Assembly (NCBI RefSeq): GCF_000186345.1
Contig: NC_014962.1
Coordinates: 5,174,450 to 5,238,449, forward strand
Direction: 5' to 3'
From: Isosphaera pallida ATCC 43644
GTDB taxonomy: Bacteria > Planctomycetota > Planctomycetia > Isosphaerales > Isosphaeraceae
DNA: 64,000 nucleotides
Shown here: positions 45,026 through 52,490 of the stretch, in pieces
Layout of the letters: each line of letters opens with the position of its first letter
How positions within the stretch are numbered: the stretch's first letter is position 1
Program-made: the position numbers and the translations under genes
Notes under the pieces: model-generated
What the model saw: the letters and a program-made list of their open reading frames with translations, nothing else
Database searches by the model: none
Told to the model about the DNA's origin: nothing

Positions 45026-46528
45026 TTAGAAGGGGGCCATCGTGTTGCCGATGCCGTTTTGCGCGCCGGCGAAGGGGTCTTCGGCACCGGGGGCGACCAT
45101 CGTTCGGCTGGGGATCGACTCGCGCCGCGGCATTCGGGCCAGGATTTCCAGACGCTCGCGGGCCGGTTCGACGTAGCGGCTCTGAGGCCATTTGCGGGGG
45201 ATCGAACCAAACATGTACTCGGCCGAGGTGACTTTACCGATGCTCATGTAGTACTCGCCGCGCAGGAAAGCGCGTTGGGCCTCCTGATCCTTGATTTGGT
45301 CGAGCGCGCGGTAAAGGGCGGCGTTGATTTCAGGCTGGTCGGGGGCGAGGGTTTGAAACTGGCGGATGAGGGTTTTGCATTCCTCCAAGTGTTGGCCATC
45401 ATAGTTGGGGCCGACGTAGGCTTTGAGTTTGGCGTCAATGGCGTCCAAACGGGCGCGGAGCGCCTCGGGACTCTTGGGGTATTCGGTGACGACCTGAGTG
45501 TAGTAACGGGCCGCCTCGTCATAGGAGCCGATTGAGGCGTAGTAGTCGGCGATGAGCAGGGCGGCGCGGGGGGCCAGTGGTCCCTGGGGGTCGTGGTGGC
45601 GGATGCGTTCGAGAAGTTGGACGCCGTGACCGCCGGAATCGACTAGGGGCAGCCTGCCTTTAAGGCGGTCGATCCAGGACGGTTTGTCGAGCGGAATCTG
45701 GTAGCTGGCCGGGTCGTTGGCTCGGGCGAGCTTGACGACGCGGCCGTCGGCCGTCGTGGAGGCGCTGGTCAGCGCGGCGGTGGTCAGTTTGTCGTCAAAC
45801 TGGCGCAGCGGCGAAGTTTCGGGATCGACAATGCGTCCCTGAGCCAGTTCGGGGCTAGCCATTTTGAGCCAGTATTCGCCCAAGGCGTACTGATGGGCCA
45901 GAATGACGTCGAGGTGCCGGGTGCCAGGATAGGTTTTGATCGCCTTGTCGAACGAGTCCCGAGCGGCGGTGAAGCGTCCTCGCCGGAACTGGACCAGACC
46001 GAGCTTGAACTGGGCAGCCTCGCCCCAGGAGGTGTTTTCGTAACGACGGGCGAGCTTGGCGAAGGCCTCCTCGGCGGCCGCGTCGTCGCCTTGGGCGGCG
46101 AGCTGATCGGCTTGGGCGAGGGCGGCGTCGGCCTCGGGGTCGGGCTGTTCCTTGACCGGGGGCACCCAGGTTTGGGTCGTCCCTTTGATGGTGAAGGGTC
46201 GGGCGATGGTGTTGACGGTGGAACGTGAGCCGTCAAGCCAACGGGCCAGCAGGCTTTGGGGTTGCTCGACCCGTCCACTTTCGCGGGCCCTCATCTTGGC
46301 CTCGTCGAACTCGCGGGCCTCGACCGGGGCGACCAGGCCATCCCCGCCCGAGGCGGTTCGCCAAACCGTCCAGGGACTCGTTCCGGCGTGACAACCGCTC
46401 AAACCGCCCAGCGCCAGGAGAAGCACCAAGCTCTTCGGCCATCCCCCGTTCAAGGCGGGGCGCGTCGCCGCCCGCTTGGGCAAGCCGAACGTCGGCGGCG
46501 CGGCGGCCTGACAACGACCGTTGCTCAT
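45026..46528 (-). CDS. bamD: BamD-like TPR outer-membrane lipoprotein
   Basis: The 500-residue product has a lipobox Leu-Ser-Gly-Cys46. TPR-type repeats of the BamD kind follow from about residue 135: a helix pair ending Arg-Arg-Tyr-Glu-Asn-Thr-Ser-Trp-Gly-Glu-Ala-Ala, then Lys-Ala-Ile-Lys-Thr-Tyr-Pro-Gly-Thr, and near residue 330-350 Tyr-Tyr-Thr-Gln-Val-Val-Thr-Glu-Tyr-Pro-Lys-Ser-Pro-Glu. It is about twice the length of proteobacterial BamD because of an inserted region and a longer N-terminus. Expected role: part of the beta-barrel assembly machine at the outer membrane. GGGAG lies 9 nt before the start, only 4 nt after recO ends. Confidence 0.82.
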   Translation of the reverse strand: MSNGRCQAAAPPTFGLPKRAATRPALNGGWPKSLVLLLALGGLSGCHAGTSPWTVWRTASGGDGLVAPVEAREFDEAKMRARESGRVEQPQSLLARWLDGSRSTVNTIARPFTIKGTTQTWVPPVKEQPDPEADAALAQADQLAAQGDDAAAEEAFAKLARRYENTSWGEAAQFKLGLVQFRRGRFTAARDSFDKAIKTYPGTRHLDVILAHQYALGEYWLKMASPELAQGRIVDPETSPLRQFDDKLTTAALTSASTTADGRVVKLARANDPASYQIPLDKPSWIDRLKGRLPLVDSGGHGVQLLERIRHHDPQGPLAPRAALLIADYYASIGSYDEAARYYTQVVTEYPKSPEALRARLDAIDAKLKAYVGPNYDGQHLEECKTLIRQFQTLAPDQPEINAALYRALDQIKDQEAQRAFLRGEYYMSIGKVTSAEYMFGSIPRKWPQSRYVEPARERLEILARMPRRESIPSRTMVAPGAEDPFAGAQNGIGNTMAPF

Positions 46529-46532
46529 ACGC

Positions 46533-47306
46533 TCAGGCTCCCAGATAGGGGAGGAGATGGGGACGCCGCCCCATCAAATGACTGATGATCGCCGAGACCG
46601 TGCCCCTTAGGGGGCCGAACCGGCCCGATTCGGGCGACAAGTCCAGGTTACGCCACTCGCCGCCGGGGGCCGCCAGCGCCCGCAACGCCGTCAGGGTGCC
46701 GCCATCAAGGACCGCGACGTGGGGTTGGCCGGGACGACAACCCGCACAGATGACCCCGCCGATCGACAAGCCGAACGCCACGTTGGTCTCCTCCCCGTTG
46801 CCTTGAACGTCACGCGGCGCAATCGGTCGGCCGCAATGCACACAGTTCTCCAGAGCCGGGGCGTGGCCCAACTCGCGCAGCAGCGCCAGCTCAAAGCGCA
46901 AGACGCGGTGCCGTCTTAAACGGGAATCGGCCAGATGACGCAACGTCACCCGGGCGGCCTCGAACAGCTTGGGATGGGGCACGTGATGTTCCGTCAGACC
47001 GTCGAGCAGCTCGGCGACGTAATAGCCCGCGTACAACGCCTCCAGATCGGTCTTGAGCGCATCGAACCGTTCCTCCAGGGTCGCCTCGGTCACCAGATCG
47101 AGGGCGTCGGTTCCTTTGTGGATGAGGACCATATCGCACACGCTCAGCAGGTCAAGGGCGGAATGAAACGGACTCTTGAGCCGCCGGGCCCCCTTGGCGA
47201 TCGCCGAAACCTTGCCCAACTCCCGGCTGAAGACCGTCAGCACCTTACTGGTCTCGAAGACCTCGGTGGAACGGATCACCAACGCCAGGGTCCGAACCGT
47301 CGGCAT
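46533..47306 (-). CDS. recO: DNA repair protein RecO
   Basis: The 257-residue protein belongs to the RecFOR pathway that loads RecA on gapped DNA. The N-terminal OB fold (about residues 1-80) includes Gly-Lys-Val-Ser-Ala-Ile-Ala-Lys-Gly-Ala-Arg-Arg, and the central helical part follows. A zinc site is formed by Cys-Val-His-Cys and Cys-Ala-Gly-Cys near residues 155-192. GGAGGTGCG precedes the ATG. It is the first gene of the minus-strand run recO-bamD-lptE-folP-proA and is divergent from the MerR-type regulator. Confidence 0.95.
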   Translation of the reverse strand: MPTVRTLALVIRSTEVFETSKVLTVFSRELGKVSAIAKGARRLKSPFHSALDLLSVCDMVLIHKGTDALDLVTEATLEERFDALKTDLEALYAGYYVAELLDGLTEHHVPHPKLFEAARVTLRHLADSRLRRHRVLRFELALLRELGHAPALENCVHCGRPIAPRDVQGNGEETNVAFGLSIGGVICAGCRPGQPHVAVLDGGTLTALRALAAPGGEWRNLDLSPESGRFGPLRGTVSAIISHLMGRRPHLLPYLGA

Positions 47307-47714
47307 CGCACCTCCCTCCGGTCGCGCCGGGAAGTTGTTGCGTTCTCCCGACCCGAGCCGTCGCCCCGCTCAACCCGCCGCGCCAATCCCCGCCGCGTCA
47401 TCCCCGCTACGGCGCGGAAGGGTAGAGATGCCTTCGCCGATCGTCAAGTCGAACCGCTGGCGGAACCGTGGTCCCCAGATTGCCAGTTGGTCCACAGCCT
47501 TGGCCTTAACCCCGCCAGCAACGGCCGCTCGCCGCCGAGTCAACCGCTTTCTTGCGAATCGCTCGACTTCGTCCGATTCAATCAGGTCGATTTGGTCGGA
47601 TTTGTCGGTTGGCGAATTGTCGCATTTTTTTTCGAAGGAGTTGTCGAGGGGACTTATGGGCGATAGACTGAAAGCGTCCAATCCGCTCAAACCGTCCACA
47701 GTAAGGTCGTGGCG
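47307..47714. other. Divergent region between recO and MerR/B12 regulator
   Basis: This 408-nt region has an unusual composition near 47586-47632: GTCG-starting 9-mers follow each other (GTCGATTTG, GTCGGATTT, GTCGGTTGG, then after 6 nt GTCGCATTT), leading into a run of eight T. Closer to the gene, a 19-bp sequence at 47676-47694 recurs in the coding region. No gene is supported here. Confidence 0.5.
47676..47694 (+). repeat. 19-bp sequence repeated in promoter and inside regulator gene
   Basis: GTCCAATCCGCTCAAACCG here and GTCCAAACCGCTCAAACCG at 47934-47952 differ at one base. The first copy is about 20 nt before the regulator start, the second lies about 220 nt inside the gene between the DNA-binding and B12-binding parts. 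Paired sites are compatible with autoregulation or looping. Confidence 0.5.
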
Positions 47715-48800
47715 ATGCATCAGGGTGACGTTTCCCTCAAAACACGTCAGGTTGCCCAGGCACTCGGGGTCAGCGCCAGCACGGTGAAGCGCTGGGTGAC
47801 CGAGGGGAAGCTGCCGGCGGCCCGCACGGTGGGGAATCACCGTCTGATCGCTTTGAGCGACGCGATTGCGTTTGCGCGCAATCAAGGGATGAACCTCACG
47901 CAACTGGAGGCATTGGCCGAATCGTACCGAAGTGTCCAAACCGCTCAAACCGATCGATCGAACGGCCATTCCGGGTCGGTGGTGGTTCCGCCGCCGTCCT
48001 CGTGGAGGGGGGGCTTTTCGACATCTTTGTCGCGTTCTGAGGTGGCGTCCGACGTGAGGGCAGTGGCCGGGTCCGGGTCGGGTTCGGGCGTGACCCTCGA
48101 CGATTGCGATGAACTGTTTCGCGTGCTGATCGCTGGTCAGTCGCAGGAGGCTCGCGATCTGGTGTTGAGGCTGCATGATCACACGCGCAACGCGGCAACC
48201 TTGACCGAGCAGCTGATCGAACCGGTGATGCGACACATTGGCGACGAGTGGCAGCGTGGCGCGTTGGGGATCGACCAGGAGCATTTAGCCTCTCACATCA
48301 TGTGTGGGATTATCTCGGAGTTGATTCGCCGGGTTCAGACAGATCGTGCGTTCGCCCACTCCGCGACCCACGCGGCCCCGCGTCCTCTGGCGTTGGGTGC
48401 CACCCCGGAAAACGATTGGTCCACGCTGCCCAACCTGATTTGTGAGTTGGCGTTGCTCGAACAGGGTTGGGAGGTGGTCAACCTGGGCTGCAACCTGCCG
48501 ATCGATTCGTTGGTCCGCGCCGCTCGCCGCGAGCGTCCCAACTTGGTCTGGCTGTCGGCGAGCCACTTGAAGGATCCTTTGGGGTTCATCAAGGGAATCA
48601 TCCGCCTGGGTGAACATCTTAAGGCCCAAAACGCCCACTTGATTGTCGGAGGTCGCGCGGTCACCAGCGAGATTCGCTCGAAGCTAGTCAGCGACCTCAC
48701 CAGCGACCTGGGGGAGACGGTGAGGGTGGGACATTCGATGACCGACTTGGTTCAGTCGGCCCGCGAGCTTCAGAGCGATCCGACTTGGCGGACCGCTTGA
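47715..48800 (+). CDS. MerR-type regulator with cobalamin-binding domain (CarH/LitR-like)
   Basis: I prefer the ATG at 47715 (AAGG 8 nt upstream) over the GTG at 47709. The 361-residue product has an N-terminal MerR/excisionase winged helix (about residues 8-55), a low-complexity linker (75-125), a four-helix region with the CarH signature Trp179-x9-Glu189-His190, and a Rossmann-type B12-binding domain (about 225-350). In CarH proteins the cobalamin lower ligand comes from Asp-x-His-x-x-Gly; here the aligned segment is Asp234-Trp-Ser236-Thr-Leu-Pro239, so the His is missing. Known relatives repress carotenoid genes in the dark and are released by light. A sigma factor gene follows on the same strand after 166 nt. 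Confidence 0.88.
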   Translation: MHQGDVSLKTRQVAQALGVSASTVKRWVTEGKLPAARTVGNHRLIALSDAIAFARNQGMNLTQLEALAESYRSVQTAQTDRSNGHSGSVVVPPPSSWRGGFSTSLSRSEVASDVRAVAGSGSGSGVTLDDCDELFRVLIAGQSQEARDLVLRLHDHTRNAATLTEQLIEPVMRHIGDEWQRGALGIDQEHLASHIMCGIISELIRRVQTDRAFAHSATHAAPRPLALGATPENDWSTLPNLICELALLEQGWEVVNLGCNLPIDSLVRAARRERPNLVWLSASHLKDPLGFIKGIIRLGEHLKAQNAHLIVGGRAVTSEIRSKLVSDLTSDLGETVRVGHSMTDLVQSARELQSDPTWRTA

Positions 48801-48966
48801 CTCCCGCCCCTCACCGTTTGGACTCCAGGCCGACGTGGTTTTCACGCTACGTCCTCCGCTCGTGCTTTGCACCGCCGTTTTCCGCATCCCTTTCCCTCGT
48901 TTGTAGACCTGTTTCGGCTTCCTCCGGCCCATCGCGGGCAGACCCAACCAGAAGGGACGTCTCACC

Positions 48967-49935
48967 ATGCGTTCGGTTCGACAGAACGGCGAGATCGACG
49001 GAATGGCTTCCTTGGCCGCCTTCGAAACCAAAGTCCTGGAGCCGGCCGAGGAAAAAGCGCTGCTCCGGGAACTGGCGCAGTGCAAATCCCAACTGGCCCA
49101 GGCACTGGCCAAAGCTCCCGGCTCGCAAATGCCCGCCGACGATCCCCAAGCGCTGGCCAACTACATCGCTCGGGAGCTTTCGGAAGACAGCCTGATGCAG
49201 GCGGAACTCGGCGCGGTCTACTACAAATATGTCGAACTGCGCTCTAAGCTCGCGCTGGCCAACATGAGGCTGGTGGCCCACGTCGCCAAGCGGTTCCGCG
49301 ATCGCGGAGTCTCCTACTCCGACCTGCTGCAGGAAGGCTTCTGCGGTCTTTTGGAGGCGATCGACCGATTCGACTTGGCTCATGGCACCAAGCTGGCCAC
49401 CTACGCGACCTGGTGGATCCGTCAAGCTATGCAACGCGCTGTGGCCGCCACCGCCTACCCGGTTCGGCTCAGCCCCCGCCACCTCCGCCAACTGGCCCGC
49501 AACCAGGAGGAGATTGAACGCGGCGGCCAACCGCGGACCCGCAAGAAAGCCTCCGACGAAGAGTCGGTCTCGCCCGAGATGATCCAACGCATTCACGCCG
49601 CCACCCGTCCCACCGTCTCGCTCGACGCCACGGTGGATTCCGACAGCTCCTTCAGCCTGCTGCACACCATGTCCGACCCTGAAGGCGACCGCACCGGCGA
49701 AGTGGACATGGACGAAACGATCGTCAAGCTGATGGAAAATCTGCGTCCCCGCGAAATCCAGGTGTTGTCGTTGCGGTTCGGCCTCAACGGCGCGACCCGT
49801 CACTCGCTCTCCCAGGTCGGCAAGGTGCTGGATGTGTCCAAGGAGCGGGTTCGTCAGATTCAAGACCGTGCTTTGGAGAAGCTGCGACTCTGCGTGCAGG
49901 AAACCAGTTTGGCCGAGACGTTGATTCCTAGCTGA
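48967..49935 (+). CDS. Sigma-70 family RNA polymerase sigma factor
   Basis: The 322-residue protein has region 2 at about residues 88-165, with Asp-Leu-Leu-Gln-Glu-Gly-Phe-Cys-Gly-Leu for core binding and Tyr-Ala-Thr-Trp-Trp-Ile-Arg-Gln-Ala-Met for the -10 element. Region 4 is at about 255-310, with Val-Ser-Lys-Glu-Arg-Val-Arg-Gln-Ile as the helix-turn-helix. Region 3 is reduced and replaced by a charged linker (about 180-250). The N-terminus lacks the long region 1.1 of a primary sigma. It is therefore an alternative (group 2/3) sigma. AAGGGA precedes the ATG. A strong terminator follows. It is downstream of a CarH/LitR-like gene, and light-responsive MerR/sigma pairs are known in other phyla. 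Confidence 0.92.
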   Translation: MRSVRQNGEIDGMASLAAFETKVLEPAEEKALLRELAQCKSQLAQALAKAPGSQMPADDPQALANYIARELSEDSLMQAELGAVYYKYVELRSKLALANMRLVAHVAKRFRDRGVSYSDLLQEGFCGLLEAIDRFDLAHGTKLATYATWWIRQAMQRAVAATAYPVRLSPRHLRQLARNQEEIERGGQPRTRKKASDEESVSPEMIQRIHAATRPTVSLDATVDSDSSFSLLHTMSDPEGDRTGEVDMDETIVKLMENLRPREIQVLSLRFGLNGATRHSLSQVGKVLDVSKERVRQIQDRALEKLRLCVQETSLAETLIPS

Positions 49936-50040
49936 TTCACGGATGCGTTCTCCCGACAGTCGCCTGGTCCCTGACCCAGCAACGGATTGAACCATCCTGA
50001 TCCTCGCCCCGTCCTCACTCCTCGAAATCGCAACACTGCG

Positions 50041-50106
50041 CCGCGTCCGCCCCGACTCATCCGTCCCCCGACGGAGGCAGCCGAGGCGGACGCGGTTTGC
50101 TTTAGG
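50041..50106 (+). terminator. Rho-independent-type terminator of the sigma gene
   Basis: CCGCGTCCGCC pairs perfectly with GGCGGACGCGG (11 bp) around an inner CCGTC/GACGG stem, and a T-rich run (TTTGCTTTAGG) follows. It lies about 105 nt after the sigma stop and separates that gene from MoxR cluster 2. Confidence 0.72.
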
Positions 50107-50150
50107 TTTGGATTGCGAGGTGGTCCCGCCCCGCCGTAGCCCGCGCCGAC

Positions 50151-50400
50151 GACGATCGTCTGAGACAGCTCATCGAACTTCCAATCACCCCCTTGCGTGG
50201 TCGCCCTGGCTCGTTTACGATCGCCCGAGGACATGCGACAGACGTTGGCGGCATGACCTTGAATGGAATTTCAGGTTGCCCTCTTGACACGGGTGTCGCG
50301 CTTCATTTACGATCGTCTGAAAGCGTCGGCGGCGTCGCGTTAGGATTCCAAATGATTCTCTTGCGTGGTCGCTGCGGCCTGCTTTGACGATCGTCTGAGA
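50151..50400 (+). promoter_or_regulatory. Four-copy degenerate promoter/operator array
   Basis: The palindrome GACGATCGTC occurs at 50151-50160 and 50386-50395, with close variants TACGATCGCC at 50216-50225 and TACGATCGTC at 50308-50317. Upstream of three copies are -35-like boxes: TTGCGT at 50193 (17 nt before TACGAT), TTGACA at 50284 (18 nt before TACGAT) and TTGCGT at 50361 (18-19 nt before TGACGA/GACGAT). The second and fourth copies also share CTTGCGTGGTCGC. The last copy is about 45 nt before the moxR start. This looks like duplicated promoters whose -10 boxes overlap an operator. Confidence 0.6.
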
Positions 50401-50439
50401 ACGTCCGAGATTTTTCATTGGAACCAGGCGAGGTGAGGA

Positions 50440-51498
50440 ATGGCCGAGGCAACCCAGGGTGGTTCGAGCCGCGCGGCGTCTCCCGAGACGACCCGGTTCA
50501 TTCAAGCGATCCGCGACCGGGTAGGGACGGTGGTGGTTGGTCAGGAGGTGGTCGTCGAGCGCATCTTAATCGCTCTGTTCACGGGGGGTCACCTGCTGTT
50601 GCAGGGGGTGCCCGGCCTGGCTAAGACCCTGCTGGTCTCGACCCTCTCCAAAACGATCGACCTGGGATTCAACCGCATCCAATTCACTGTGGACCTGCTG
50701 CCTTCGGACATTCTGGGGGCGGAGATTCTCGACCCCCGGACCAACGAGTTCCGGGTTCACCGGGGGCCGGTCTTCACCAACCTACTGCTGGCCGACGAGA
50801 TCAACCGCGCTGCTCCCAAGGTGCAATCAGCGCTTCTGGAGGCGATGCAGGAGCGTAAGGTGACCATCGGCGGGGTCAACTTCAAACTGCCCACCCCGTT
50901 CCTGGTCATCGCTACCCAAAACCCGATCGAGCAATCCGGCACCTTCGAGCTTCCCGAAGCGCAGCTCGACCGCTTCATGCTCTGCCATCGGCTGACCTAT
51001 CCTCACACCGACGACGAAAAAGAGATGCTCAAGCGTCACCTTCGCTTGGGGGTGCGCCGCGAGGACAACGGGGCCGTGGCCCGCACCGAGTTCGACGTGT
51101 TGGACCATGAGCCGGTGGGCGGCACCGAGGATCTCATCCAGGCGATGGAGGCGGTCCACGAGGTCCACGTCTCCGACGCCTTTGTGGATCACGTCATGGA
51201 GGTGGTGGACCGGACCCGCCGCCACCCCAGCCTGGAACTAGGGGCCTCCCCCCGCGCCGGCATCGCGTTGCTCAAGGCGTCCCGCGCACGGGCGCTGATC
51301 CAGGGACGACGCTACGTCATCCCCGAAGACCTGTTCGCGCTGGCCGAAGACGTGCTGTTGCACCGCATCCGCTTGACCTACGAAGCCTTGGCCGACGGTC
51401 TGACTGGCGGCGGCGTCCTACGCGACCTGTTGGGACGCCTAGGCGCGCCGCTCAACGGCGTGCGTGTCAATTCCTCCGTTTCGCTCGCGCGCTCCTGA
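50440..51498 (+). CDS. MoxR-family AAA+ ATPase (cluster 2)
   Basis: The 352-residue protein has Walker A Gly-Val-Pro-Gly-Leu-Ala-Lys-Thr at 56-63, Walker B ending Leu-Ala-Asp-Glu at 117-120, the Ala-Thr-Gln-Asn-Pro-Ile-Glu sensor and the Leu-Pro-Glu-Ala-Gln-Leu-Asp-Arg-Phe segment. It resembles the cluster 1 MoxR at 13993 but differs in its N- and C-terminal parts, so the two are paralogues, not a recent duplicate. AGGTGAGGA stands directly before the ATG. DUF58 and VWA genes follow as in Bat operons. The repeated promoter-like array upstream suggests it is the first gene of the operon. Confidence 0.93.
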   Translation: MAEATQGGSSRAASPETTRFIQAIRDRVGTVVVGQEVVVERILIALFTGGHLLLQGVPGLAKTLLVSTLSKTIDLGFNRIQFTVDLLPSDILGAEILDPRTNEFRVHRGPVFTNLLLADEINRAAPKVQSALLEAMQERKVTIGGVNFKLPTPFLVIATQNPIEQSGTFELPEAQLDRFMLCHRLTYPHTDDEKEMLKRHLRLGVRREDNGAVARTEFDVLDHEPVGGTEDLIQAMEAVHEVHVSDAFVDHVMEVVDRTRRHPSLELGASPRAGIALLKASRARALIQGRRYVIPEDLFALAEDVLLHRIRLTYEALADGLTGGGVLRDLLGRLGAPLNGVRVNSSVSLARS

Positions 51499-51614
51499 GC
51501 GTGGGTCCACCCACCCACACCGGGCCGACGCAAACGACACCAAACCAACGACACCAGACCGAACCAAACGGATGAGCGGTCCGCGCGTGGTACGCGCCTT
51601 GTAAGCTCAGGGGG

Positions 51615-52490
51615 TTGGCTTTGGAAGGACGCATTGACGAACAACAGGTTCTGGATTCGCGGCGGTTTCAGGTGGCGATTAAGCGGCTGGCCGACAGCCT
51701 GGGCTATGGCAGCGATCGCTCGCTGTTTCTCGGTTCGGGGATCGAATACGCTCAGTCCCGTCCCTACCAGTTCGGCGACCCGGTCAAGTCGATCGACTGG
51801 AAGGTGACCGCGCGGACCCGCAAACCTTACGTCAAGGAATACGAAACGCCCAAACGCCTGTGCGTTCATCTCGTGCTGGACACCTCGGCCTCAATGGCGG
51901 TCTCGTCGATCCCCCGCAGCAAATACGAAACTGCCGTGTTTGTGGCCGGCGGCCTGGCACTGGCCTGTCTGGAACGGATGAGTCCGGTGGGACTGCTCGG
52001 AGCCGGCGGTCGGCCGATCCGGGTCCAACCCAGTCTCTCCAAGGACCAGGTGTTGCGCTGGCTTCACCTCCTACGCACCTATCGGTTCGACGAACCAACC
52101 ACCCTAGCCGACCGCTTGACCGAACTGGGAACCAGCTTGACCGAACGGGTCTTGATCATCGTCCTTTCCGACCTTCACGAACCCGAGGCGCTCGTCCGCC
52201 TCAAACGATTAGGCCAGCGTCACGACTGCGTAGCGCTGCGGTTTCAGGACCCAGCCGAAGAGTCGCAGCACCTAAGCGGAGCCGGGTTCCTCCGGGCTCG
52301 CGAGGCCGAAACCGGACGCGAGTTCGTCACCCGGGGCCGCGACGCCTTTCTGGAACCCAAAGAGGCCGATCGTCAGCTCAAACGCGCGGGGATCGATCAC
52401 TTGACCATCCGGACCGACCTTCCCTACGCCGCTCGTCTGCGGCAATTCCTCCGCGCCCGCGACCTGCTGGGTCGAGGAGCACGGACATGA
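51615..52490 (+). CDS. DUF58 domain-containing protein (cluster 2)
   Basis: The frame has a stop at 51573 and no ATG or GTG before the domain, so the start is TTG at 51615 or TTG at 51621; AGGGGG at 51608 spaces better with the second. The product has about 291 residues. Diagnostic parts are Tyr-Gln-Phe-Gly-Asp-Pro-Val-Lys-Ser-Ile-Asp-Trp-Lys near residues 52-64 and the VWA-like metal site Asp-Thr-Ala/Ser-type (Leu-Asp-Thr-Ser-Ala-Ser-Met) near 88-94. Expected partner of the MoxR ATPase 116 nt upstream. Its stop overlaps the next start (ATGA), indicating translational coupling. Confidence 0.86.
   Translation: MALEGRIDEQQVLDSRRFQVAIKRLADSLGYGSDRSLFLGSGIEYAQSRPYQFGDPVKSIDWKVTARTRKPYVKEYETPKRLCVHLVLDTSASMAVSSIPRSKYETAVFVAGGLALACLERMSPVGLLGAGGRPIRVQPSLSKDQVLRWLHLLRTYRFDEPTTLADRLTELGTSLTERVLIIVLSDLHEPEALVRLKRLGQRHDCVALRFQDPAEESQHLSGAGFLRAREAETGREFVTRGRDAFLEPKEADRQLKRAGIDHLTIRTDLPYAARLRQFLRARDLLGRGART

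Larger units (their letters stand above)
49936..50439. other. Long regulatory gap before MoxR cluster 2
   Basis: These 504 nt hold the sigma-gene terminator and an array of four degenerate promoter/operator-like units, described separately. I see no small gene with convincing support. Confidence 0.6.
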
